NCBI RefSeq assembly: GCF_041321155.1 | Contig: NZ_JBGGWB010000001.1 | Coordinates: forward strand, 1,116,001-1,180,000 | Length of the DNA: 64,000 nt | Reading direction: 5' to 3' | From: Sphingomonas sp. IW22 | Lineage (GTDB): Bacteria; Pseudomonadota; Alphaproteobacteria; Sphingomonadales; Sphingomonadaceae | Part shown: one piece after another, positions 1 to 9,100 of the stretch | How positions within the stretch are numbered: position 1 is the stretch's first letter | Layout of the letters: every line of letters begins with the position of its first letter | Notes under the pieces: model-generated | The model's input: only the letters and a program-made list of their open reading frames with translations | Told to the model about the DNA's origin: nothing | The model's database searches: none | Position numbers and translations under genes: made by a program

Positions 1-774
1 ATCGCCGCCGCGCAGCCGTCGCTGCCCCAAATTGCCTGTTTCGACACCGCCTTCCACCACACGCTTCCGCGCGAGGCACGGACGGTGGCCGTGCCTCGCG
101 AATATCGCGACGCGGGGCTACGTCGCTATGGCTTTCATGGCTTGTCCTACGAATATGTCGCCGCGCACCTTGCGCGCACGGCACCCGATCTGGCGCGCGG
201 GCGCGTGATCGTGGCGCATCTGGGCAGCGGCGCCAGCCTGTGCGCGATGCAGGGCGGGGTCAGCATCGCGACGACGATGGGGTTCAGCGTGCTCGACGGG
301 CTGGTCATGGCAACGCGATGCGGCTCCATCGATCCGGGCGCGATCCTGTGGCTCGCTCGCCAGGGGCATGCGTTCGAGGAGATCGAGGACATGCTGTATC
401 GCCGGTCCGGTTTGCTCGGCGTGTCGGGCATCAGCGGCGATATGCGTGTCCTTCTGGACAGCGACGACCCCCGCGCGGCCGAGGCGATCGACCTGTTCAC
501 CTACCGCATCGCGGTCGAGGCGGGCGGACTGGCAACTGCGCTGGGCGGCGTGGACGGCCTGGTCTTCACCGGCGGCATCGGCGAACATTCCCCCGAAATC
601 CGCGCGCGGGTCAGCCAGCGCCTCGACTGGCTCGGCCTTCACCTCGACGCCGCCGCAAATGGCGTCGGGGCTGCCTGCATCAGCGGCACCGACAGCAAAA
701 TCGACGTCCGCGTGATTCCCACCGACGAGGAAATGACGATCGCGCGCCACGCGCTTTCGGTGGTGGCCGCATGA
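1..774 (+). CDS. ackA: Acetate kinase, 3' part (5' end outside window)
   Basis: Acetate kinase interconverts acetate + ATP and acetyl phosphate + ADP in the cytosol. The reading frame is open from base 1, so the N-terminal third lies upstream of the window. The visible part has the family blocks in order: FDTAFH, RYGFHG, the phosphate-binding region AHLGSGAS, the ATRCGSIDPG block and the FTGGIGEHSPEIR block near the C-terminus. The stop (772-774) overlaps the ATG of the next gene, so the two are probably translated together. A phosphotransacetylase or phosphoketolase partner would be expected upstream but cannot be seen. Confidence 0.95.
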   Translation: MAAAQPSLPQIACFDTAFHHTLPREARTVAVPREYRDAGLRRYGFHGLSYEYVAAHLARTAPDLARGRVIVAHLGSGASLCAMQGGVSIATTMGFSVLDGLVMATRCGSIDPGAILWLARQGHAFEEIEDMLYRRSGLLGVSGISGDMRVLLDSDDPRAAEAIDLFTYRIAVEAGGLATALGGVDGLVFTGGIGEHSPEIRARVSQRLDWLGLHLDAAANGVGAACISGTDSKIDVRVIPTDEEMTIARHALSVVAA

Positions 775-1463
775 TGCACGCAGAAGGGCACGCAACCGCG
801 CGGATCGGCTGGCTGCGCGCGGCAGTGCTGGGGGCCAATGACGGCATCGTATCGACCGCCAGCCTGATCGTCGGCGTCGCCGCGGCGAACGCAGGCCGCA
901 CCGGCATCCTGCTGGCGGGGGTGGCGTCGCTGTTCGCCGGGGCCATGTCGATGGCCGCGGGAGAATATGTGTCGGTCAGTTCGCAGGCCGATACCGAAAA
1001 GGCGGAACTGGCGCGAGAGGGCCGCGAGCTGTCCGATCACCCGGCCGCGGAGCTTGAGGAGCTGACGCAAATCTATGAGGCGCGCGGCGTTGACCGGGCC
1101 ACAGCCGCCACCGTCGCCAGACAGATGATGGCGCATGACGGTCTGGGCGCGCACGCTCGCGACGAACTCGGCTTTTCGGTGGCCGGTGCCGCGCGACCGC
1201 TTCAGGCGGCTGTCACTTCAGCGCTGACCTTTACCGCCGGTGCGGCGGCACCGCTGGCGATCGTGACGATTGCGCCGCCTGACATGCTGATCCCGTCGGT
1301 CGCGCTCGTGTCGGTCGCCTGCCTGGCCACCTTGGGTGTGTTCGGCGCGAGGGCCGGGCGCGCGCCGCTCGTCCCATCGGTCTTGCGCGTTAGCTTCTGG
1401 GGCGTGGCCGCGATGACCGTGACCACCGTGATCGGCCGGCTGTTCGGCGCCGTGGCCGGATGA
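771..1463 (+). CDS. VIT1/CCC1-family Fe/Mn transporter
   Basis: A 230-aa membrane protein of the VIT1/CCC1 family, which moves Fe(II) or Mn(II) out of the cytosol. The first hydrophobic segment carries the family signature LGANDGIVSTASLIVG (about residues 18-33), followed by AGAMSMAAGEYVSVSSQ. A charged cytoplasmic helical region (about 85-125) comes next, then C-terminal membrane segments. Length is typical. ATG at 771 overlaps the ackA stop; a second in-frame ATG at 774 is equally possible. Coupling to ackA looks translational; a functional link is not evident from the sequence. Confidence 0.9.
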   Translation: MMHAEGHATARIGWLRAAVLGANDGIVSTASLIVGVAAANAGRTGILLAGVASLFAGAMSMAAGEYVSVSSQADTEKAELAREGRELSDHPAAELEELTQIYEARGVDRATAATVARQMMAHDGLGAHARDELGFSVAGAARPLQAAVTSALTFTAGAAAPLAIVTIAPPDMLIPSVALVSVACLATLGVFGARAGRAPLVPSVLRVSFWGVAAMTVTTVIGRLFGAVAG

Positions 1464-1585
1464 CCGTGCGCGCGCCTGTGTAGTTTCCGATGCTGTCGGC
1501 AATCTGCCGGGCGGCTATCACCGGCACATCGGCATACGCGCGCCATCGCCCAACCAGCCCGTCTGCGCGGAACAGGACAGTATCC

Positions 1586-1858
1586 ATGACCTCGATTGCA
1601 ACAGTAACGCGCGCTCGCGACACACGGCACGACATCCCTACGTCGTTGTTGGTGCGGTATATCGACGACGACCGGTTCTACCTTCGCCGTCGTGCGGGAG
1701 ATGAACTCAAGGCGACAGTGCATGCGGACTGCGTGGAAGCCGAAATCGCACATAACGCGCTGACCCGCGCTTATCTTTCGCGCTGTCGGCAATGCGCTCA
1801 CGGACGCACGGCGATCTGCGACACCTGCCTTTGCCAGCATGTCTGCGAGCAGAACTGA
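1586..1858 (+). CDS. Small Cys-rich hypothetical protein (possible zinc knuckle)
   Basis: A 90-aa protein I do not recognise. The ATG at 1586 follows a GGACAG motif at Shine-Dalgarno distance; the ORF could be extended upstream but that part looks non-coding. The C-terminal 24 residues hold six cysteines, with CxxC at 67-70 and CxxC at 78-81 plus Cys83 and Cys87, a spacing compatible with metal binding. It lies between the VIT transporter and a GNAT gene on the same strand, so it may belong to one transcription unit. A longer antisense ORF covers this stretch but resembles nothing. Function unknown. Confidence 0.5.
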   Translation: MTSIATVTRARDTRHDIPTSLLVRYIDDDRFYLRRRAGDELKATVHADCVEAEIAHNALTRAYLSRCRQCAHGRTAICDTCLCQHVCEQN

Positions 1859-1912
1859 CGGATCGAGCCGCGTTCGCGCGGCCGCTGCCTGAACCGCAAA
1901 AGGACCGACACC

Positions 1913-2437
1913 GTGAACACCCCCCCGATCGGCGACTTCATCACCACCCGAACCGGCAATCGTTTCCACGTCCGCCCGGTCGTGTATCAGGACGATGGAA
2001 CGATCAGGGCGTTTTTCAGCCACGTCACGCGAACGGACCTGCGCTTTCGTTTCCTGACTGGCATGAACGAGATCGGCCCCGCCCAGATCACGATGCTCAC
2101 GCATCCCGATGCCAGCCATGCCGAAAGCTATGTCGTGTTCACCGAGGATGGAGGCATGATGGTCGCCAGCGCCATGCTGACCTGGAACCCGGCACTCGAC
2201 CGCGGCGAGGTCGCGATTGCGATCCGCGACGACCACAAGCACAAGGGCCTGGGCTGGGAGCTGCTCGCCTATATTGCCCGCATCGCGGAAACCAAGGGCA
2301 TCAGGACTCTGCAATCGATCGAAAGCCGCGACAACCACGAGGCGATCGAACTCGAACGCGACATGGGTTTCACCGTCAGCGAATATCCCGACGATCCAAC
2401 GCTCGTTCTGGTCAGCCGGTCGATCGACCGCCGCTGA
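1913..2437 (+). CDS. GNAT family acetyltransferase
   Basis: A 174-aa protein with a single GNAT fold. The acetyl-CoA pyrophosphate-binding loop is visible as KHKGLGWELL (residues 109-118), preceded by the beta-strand region GEVAIAIRDD and followed by a segment ending in DMGF, as is usual in the fold. The N-terminal part (HVRPVVYQDDGTIRAFFSHV) resembles the GNAT domain of Pat-type protein lysine acetyltransferases that modify acetyl-CoA synthetase. Its position just downstream of ackA suggests a role in acetate or acetyl-phosphate metabolism; this is inference. The small-molecule or protein substrate is not known. Confidence 0.85.
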   Translation: MNTPPIGDFITTRTGNRFHVRPVVYQDDGTIRAFFSHVTRTDLRFRFLTGMNEIGPAQITMLTHPDASHAESYVVFTEDGGMMVASAMLTWNPALDRGEVAIAIRDDHKHKGLGWELLAYIARIAETKGIRTLQSIESRDNHEAIELERDMGFTVSEYPDDPTLVLVSRSIDRR

Positions 2438-2532
2438 TATGCAGGGTGCGCGGCGGCCGGTCGGCCTTCCGGCATCTGGAGATGGAGCTAGGCAGTTTGC
2501 ACCAGGTGCCGCCCGTCAGCCGACCGCCCGCC

Positions 2533-3306
2533 TTACGCCGTCGCCTGGAGGATCACCGCCGTCGTTTCGCGCGGCATGTCCCACATCGGAAAATGGCCGC
2601 TATGGTCGAACCAGTGCAGCGTCGCCGAAGGGAAAGCTTCGATCGCACGGCTGGCCTGACGCGGCAGGCACAGGCGGTCATGCCTGCCCCAGCCAATCAC
2701 GATGCGCTGGCTCGGATCGGCGGCAGGCCCCTTCTGCTCGGGTCCGCCGGCAAGGTCGCGGACCAGCGCGTCGAAGGTCGGCGTATCGGTGATGCCGGTT
2801 AGTTCGGTGCACACCAGTTCGGGCGACAAGGCCGTCGGTTTGGCGGAAAGCTGAGCCAGCAGGGCCGCGCGCGCTGCGGCACTGCGACTGATCGCCGGCA
2901 AACGCGACCGAAGGGCGCGGAGCAACCGAACGGACAGGCCGATCGTGGTGCGGAAAAACGCACGCTCCCACCCGCGCCAGAACCCGCCCGGATCCAGCGC
3001 GACGACCGCGCCGACCTTACCACGCCGTGCGAGTTCGAGCACGATCCGGGCACCCATCGAGCTGCCAACGACATCAATACCGACAAGGTCGTTCGCGACG
3101 AGGTAGCGCTCGACGCTGCCGACCAGCCCTGCGAACGTGCCACTGTCCGGTTCCGCCGGGGTCGCACCGTGACCTGGTAGATCGATGGCAATCACCGATC
3201 TGTGTGCCGCCAGATCATCCAAAATCGGCAGCCAGCCACGCCAACTGCTGCCCAGTCCGTGAATGAGCAACAGGGGCTTGCCGGTGCCGCGGGTGATCTG
3301 ATGCAT
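2533..3306 (-). CDS. Alpha/beta hydrolase
   Basis: A 257-aa cytosolic alpha/beta-hydrolase. The oxyanion-hole region LLLIHGLGSSW is near residues 12-22, the nucleophile elbow GSSMGA gives Ser83, an acid-loop candidate lies in GWGRHDRL, and the catalytic His is in HSGH (235-238). The ATG at 3306 has a GGAG six bases upstream. No signal peptide. It is convergent with the GNAT gene and is the last recognisable gene before the putative island. The substrate cannot be read from the sequence; family members include esterases, haloperoxidases and ring-cleavage hydrolases. Confidence 0.85.
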   Translation of the reverse strand: MHQITRGTGKPLLLIHGLGSSWRGWLPILDDLAAHRSVIAIDLPGHGATPAEPDSGTFAGLVGSVERYLVANDLVGIDVVGSSMGARIVLELARRGKVGAVVALDPGGFWRGWERAFFRTTIGLSVRLLRALRSRLPAISRSAAARAALLAQLSAKPTALSPELVCTELTGITDTPTFDALVRDLAGGPEQKGPAADPSQRIVIGWGRHDRLCLPRQASRAIEAFPSATLHWFDHSGHFPMWDMPRETTAVILQATA

Positions 3307-3528
3307 ATGAAACTCCGTTGTGTCAGCACTCTTAACTGCCGAAACTACGCAACGGGGCCGTATGTCGGATGCAATTTTATTTATTCGCGATCGGGTAATT
3401 CGAGCGATATACCTTCGGCATCTTACGGGAGATCATCACGCATCCCGATATGCCAGCAGCAGTACGAACAGCGCGCCAGCCACAGGCTGGATGCTTTCGC
3501 GGTCAATCGGCTCGATGCAGCTTACAGC

Positions 3529-3583
3529 ACCGCCGTTTACCGCCGAACACCGCCGTTTCTACTACCCCTCACTCCCACTCAAT
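3529..3583. repeat. Putative left attachment site: tandem ACCGCCG units plus guaA-end 15-mer
   Basis: Bases 3529-3558 are three units of about 10 bp (ACCGCCGTTT, ACCGCCGAAC, ACCGCCGTTT). Ten bases later, 3569-3583 reads TCACTCCCACTCAAT. On the minus strand this is ATT GAG TGG GAG TGA, that is Ile-Glu-Trp-Glu-stop, the terminal residues of GuaA. The true guaA end at 17880-17894 reads TCACTCCCATTCGAT, 13 of 15 identical, and is also preceded by CGCCGTTT. This is what two ends of an element integrated at the guaA 3' end would look like. The repeat is imperfect and short. Confidence 0.5.
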
Positions 3584-3792
3584 TATTCGGAGTCATGCCA
3601 ACCATCTGAAATCATTAAGGAAAATCTCTTTTCGTCCAAATACTACCGGCCGAGGACCCGTCAGAAAGCTACAATGCTGATATCGTTGATGAATTTCTGC
3701 CAACCTCCGCAAGCCATCTATCGGCTACAATCGACTCTTCCTGAACCTTTCCAGCTCTGACGCCCGAACCCCGATTGCGGAGAAAAGTACCG

Positions 3793-4632
<840 letters not shown>

Positions 4633-4633
<1 letters not shown>

Positions 4634-5058
4634 TGCTCTATCTCGACACGTCGCTGATCGTTGCGGCGCTCTCCAATGAAGCGATGACGCCGCGTGTTCA
4701 GGCCTGGCTGGCAGAGCAGGACCCGGCGCAGCTTCTGATCAGCGACTGGACCGTCACTGAGATGTCATCGGCCATGGCGATCAAGCTTCGAACCGGCCAG
4801 ATTAGCCTGGAACAACGAGCGGCGGCGCTCGCCATGTTCAACAAGCTGGTCGCCGAGAGCTTCACAGTGTTGCCCGTGACGGGTGGGCAGTTCCGCGCGG
4901 CGGCGCGGTTCGCCGATCTGCATACCTTGGGGCTTCGCGCCGGCGATGCGTTGCATCTTGCCGTCGCGTCGGAGCATGGCGCCACAGTGCATACGCTTGA
5001 CCAACGGCTCGCCGACGCTGGACCGGCGCTCGGCGTGCCGGCACAATTGCTCGCATGA
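4633..5058 (+). CDS. vapC: Type II toxin VapC, PIN-domain ribonuclease
   Basis: A 141-aa PIN-domain protein. The four acidic positions that bind Mg2+ are visible: Asp5 (LYLDTS), Glu43 (TVTEMSSA), Asp105 (RAGDALHL) and Asp123 (TLDQRL). Length fits VapC toxins, which cleave tRNA or rRNA when released from the antitoxin. It overlaps vapB by one base and is followed 42 bp later by the DUF3883 gene on the same strand, so read-through is possible. All active-site residues are present, so the toxin looks functional. Confidence 0.92.
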
Positions 5059-5100
5059 TCCGGGCCTTCTCCAGCTTGGCCGACCCGCTCGGGAGCCGCC

Positions 5101-5940
5101 ATGGCCGGTGACTGGTTCGACGAGCAGAATGACGCGATCGTGGCGGACTATTTCGCGATGCTTGGCGATGACATCGCCGGGCGGCCCTACAGCAAGGCCG
5201 AACATAACCGCGTGCTGCAGGCGGTGATCGATCGCTCCCGCGGCTCGATCGAGTACAAGCATCAGAACATCAGCGCCGTGCTCAAGGGGCTCGGTGAGGA
5301 CTGGATCCCAGGCTACAAGCCGGCCTTCAATTTCCAGGCCTCGCTCGTCGATGCGGTGGTGCGCTGGCTCAACCGTCATCCGGATTGGCTCGCACCAGCC
5401 ACGCGGATGGCAATGGGGCCCTCGCCGTCAGCGCTCCGCGAGGAAGCAATGCTGTGGATCGGCCCACCGCCGACGCACAGCAACGTGCCGCCGCCTGACG
5501 AGCTCGAGCAGATGATCGCCATCGCTCGGAAGTACGATGTGGCGGAGCGCGATGCCCGCAATCGCGCGCTGGGTCGTGCCGGCGAGGAGCGCGTGCTCGC
5601 GCATGAGCGTGCCAGCCTACTCGTCGCCGGCCGGACCGATCTTGCCGAGCGCATCCGCTGGGTGTCGCAGGTCGATGGTGACGGTGCCGGCTATGACATC
5701 CTGAGCTTCGACACCGACGGCCGCGATCGGCTGATCGAGGTGAAGACAACCAAGGGCTGGGAGCGCACGCCGTTTCACATCACGCGCAATGAGCTGGCCG
5801 TCGCCGAGGAGCGGCGCAGCGATTGGCGGCTGGTGCGGTTGTGGAATTTTGCGCGGGAGCCAAAGGCGTTCGAGCTGCGTCCGCCGCTGGAAGCGCATGT
5901 GTCGCTGATGGCGACCAGCTATCAGGCAAGCTTCCCGTAG
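5101..5940 (+). CDS. DUF3883 domain protein, nuclease-like
   Basis: A 279-aa protein with a C-terminal DUF3883 domain (about residues 155-255). The PD-(D/E)XK-like residues line up as Glu163 (GRAGEERV), Asp199 (GYDILSFD) and Glu213-x-Lys215 (LIEVKTT), followed by the WRLVRLWNF strand typical of DUF3883. The N-terminal 100 residues are helical and of unknown role. DUF3883 domains are found in restriction and phage-defence loci. Position between a toxin-antitoxin pair and a giant nuclease-STAND protein supports a defence role. It may act with the downstream gene, 234 bp away; that is inference. Confidence 0.8.
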   Translation: MAGDWFDEQNDAIVADYFAMLGDDIAGRPYSKAEHNRVLQAVIDRSRGSIEYKHQNISAVLKGLGEDWIPGYKPAFNFQASLVDAVVRWLNRHPDWLAPATRMAMGPSPSALREEAMLWIGPPPTHSNVPPPDELEQMIAIARKYDVAERDARNRALGRAGEERVLAHERASLLVAGRTDLAERIRWVSQVDGDGAGYDILSFDTDGRDRLIEVKTTKGWERTPFHITRNELAVAEERRSDWRLVRLWNFAREPKAFELRPPLEAHVSLMATSYQASFP

Positions 5941-6174
5941 CGGCTGCCACCTTGCGGGGGCGAAAATACCCGATAGACGACGTGCAGGGCCGAGCGCCTG
6001 CCTCCCGAAAGCAGACGTCCATTCAGATAACGCTGTGCGGCGGAAACTGGCGCGGTGTCGAAGTGGCAGCCAATGCGGTCGGAGGTGGCAACCCTGACCC
6101 TCCGCAGTCAACAACGTTGCGGATGTTGTCAGTTCCAACAATATCTTCGACGCCATGTCTTTAGGGAGATGCAA

Positions 6175-9100
6175 TTGGCTAGCGAAACTCCACCGACATC
6201 TAGAATGAGCGCCGGTGGGCGGGCGACGGAAGCCGGGATGGCCTTCCAGGCCGAGGTCGGGACCTGGCTCGCCGCCCATCTGCTGGCGCGCATGCCGGTC
6301 GGCGGACACTTCGGTCTCGCCAATGTAGCGTTGCCGACGACGATCCAGCTCGAAACCGGCGACGGGCTCGACGACATCCGGCTGGACCAGGACGATGCCA
6401 GCCGCATCGACCTGCAGAGCAAGACTAGTGCTGGCCTCGCAAAGAGCGCCAAGAGCCCGCTTGGCAAAACCATCGGTCAACTTGCGCGGCTGATGGTCGA
6501 TGCACGCAATGCCGGCGTCGAGATCGATTCAAAGAAGGCGCGCGCGGTACTGGCTGTCGCGGCGGACGCGCCGCGCACGCTCGATGCGCTCGAACGCGGC
6601 TGCCGTGCCTTCGACCTGGGTGGCCACTGGAACACCACTAAGGCGGGACGATCGAAGGAGGAGCGAGAGGCGCTCGATCTGTTTGAGGCACACGCCCGAA
6701 CCGCATTGGCGTCGATGTCCGCGCCGCCACCGACCGACGATGATCTGGTGATGATGGCACGCGTGTTCCGCGTCTCGCGTTTCTCGATGAACGAGGGCGA
6801 GGACAATTGGCGTGAGGCGTCGCGGCTGCTCGGCGCGAGGCTCTACGGTTCAGAAACCGCCGGCGAGGCGCCGCTGCGCGACCTGAAGGGCATTATCCGC
6901 GGCATGATCGGCAGCGGCGCGCCCGCGGATCGCGCCGGATTGCTGCGCGAGCTTCGCCGGCTCGGCCATAATGACGTGGGCGCGGCTGACTATACCGCCG
7001 ATCTCGGGCGATTGTCGGAGGCGACCGATGCCGAGCTAAACCGTCTCGCCGGTCATACGCGCCTGCCGATCGCCGGCGGCATACCAATCGCGCGAGTGAG
7101 CGATAGCCCCCTTAGCGCAGCGGTTGATTCCGGCTCGCTCATCGTCATCGGCGAACCTGGCGCGGGCAAGACCGGTGCCCTGGTCGCACTCGCCGAGGCG
7201 CGCCGCGCGGTCGGCGATACGGTTGTGTTCCTCTCGGTTGACCGCTTCCCCGGTGTTGCCATCGCTGCAAATCTCCAGTCCGAGCTGGGGCTGGAGCACC
7301 CGCTGGTCGAAGTGCTGGATGCTGCGCCGGGTTCAGGCGCCAAGCTGATCATCATCGATGCGCTCGATGCCGCGCGCGGTGGTCCGGCTGAAGGCGTGTT
7401 CGCGCAGCTGATCGAAACCCTTAGTGCGTCTGGCACGAACTGGACCGTCATTGCGTCAATCCGCACCTTCGATCTGCGCAATGGGCGACGGTTCCGCGAC
7501 GCCATGCCGGGATCGCCGCCCGATCCGGCCTTCGCCGAGGCAGGTTTGGCGAATGTACGGCATTTTCAGGTGCCGCGGCTGGCAGACAAAGATCTCGACA
7601 CTGCGGGTGCCGCTGCCGCAGATCTCGGCAGTTTGCTCGCCGCCGCGCCCGGCAAGTTGCGCGACCTGCTGCGTAACGTCTTTAACCTCTCACTCGCCGC
7701 GCAATTGCTCGCCGATGGCGCCAGCCCCGACAGCATCCGCACGGTTGCCACGCAGTCCGACCTCATCGATGCCTATGAGGATCGCCGGCTCACTGGCACT
7801 GCCCTGCATCAGGCGACGGCAATGACGGTCGGCGCGATGGTGACCCGGCGCAGGCTCGCGGTACGCAAGGTCGTGGTCGGACATAGTCAGCTTGACGCAG
7901 TGATTCAGACTGGCGTTCTGACGGAATCCGGCGATCTTGTCAGCTTTGCTCATCATGTTCTGTTCGACCATGTCGCCGGTCGTTTCTTCCTCGAATGGGA
8001 TGACCCGGTCCGACTGATTGGCCAGCTCGGCGGCGACAGCTCGATTGCGCTGATGCTGGCGCCGGCGCTGCGCTTCGCGATCGAGCGGCTATGGCGCCAG
8101 GACACCGACGGCAAGGCGCAGGTCTGGCAGCTCGTCGCCGATATCTACGCTGACCCGGCGGTCGATCCAGTGCTTGCCAATGTCGCGCTGCGCACCGCGA
8201 TCGAGCGCGTTGCAACGTCCGCCGACGTCGCGGGCTTGGTCGCATTGATTGCAGCCCGCCCGAATGAAGAAGCGCTGGCGACGATGCTTTCGCGACTGGC
8301 CCGCTTTGTCGGGCTTGCGGTCGACACAGCCGGCAGCGTTGTGGCGAGCGAGGCGGTCGCTTGGGCACGGGTCGCCGTTGCAGCGATCGCGACCGGTTCG
8401 CGCGACCTTTCAGACGCGACGCGGTTCCTGCTCCACACACTATTCGACAAGGGTAACCTTGCTGAGGCGGAGCTGCTCGATGTCTTCGGCCGCGCGGCAC
8501 GGGCGCTGCTCGCCTTTGCCTGGGCCACCGAGCCGCCCATGCAGCAGACCGCGACCAATGCCATCCGCTTCGTCGGCAAGAGCTTCGCGTCCGATCCCGC
8601 GGCATCTCGCGCGCTGCTCGACCGCATGCTGCGCGATCCGCATTTCTCAGCCCATGCCGACAAGGAAGCGACCTGGCTTTCCGAGCAGATCATGCCGATC
8701 GCGCGGGCCGACGCCGATTTCGCGATCGAGATCTACAGCGTCCTTTACTCGCGCGACATCACCGATAACAGCACCTCGTTCATGGGCGGGCAGGCGAGCC
8801 GGATCATGCCACTCTCGTCCAACCGCAGCCAGGATTACCGTCACTGCCGCTACAATCTGGGCCGGCGGGTCACGCGCCTCCTTGAGTTGTCGGTGCCACT
8901 CGGCACGCGCGCGATCGTCGAGGCATCGCTCGGTGACACCAATCGCGCGATGCCCTTGGGCGACGATCGCGAACAAGTCGTCGTGCCGGGCCGCGCGCCG
9001 TTCGACCTGCTCGGCCACGATCATGAGTATAGAGCCTGGGACGACACCGAAGAACGTCACGGCACGCAGGACGACGATGTGCTCGCGCAGTTCGTCGCGC

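Noticed and set aside
1202..2338. 378-aa minus-strand ORF covering the small Cys-rich gene and GNAT gene
   Set aside because: It runs antisense to two genes, one of which is a clear GNAT protein, and shows no family motif.
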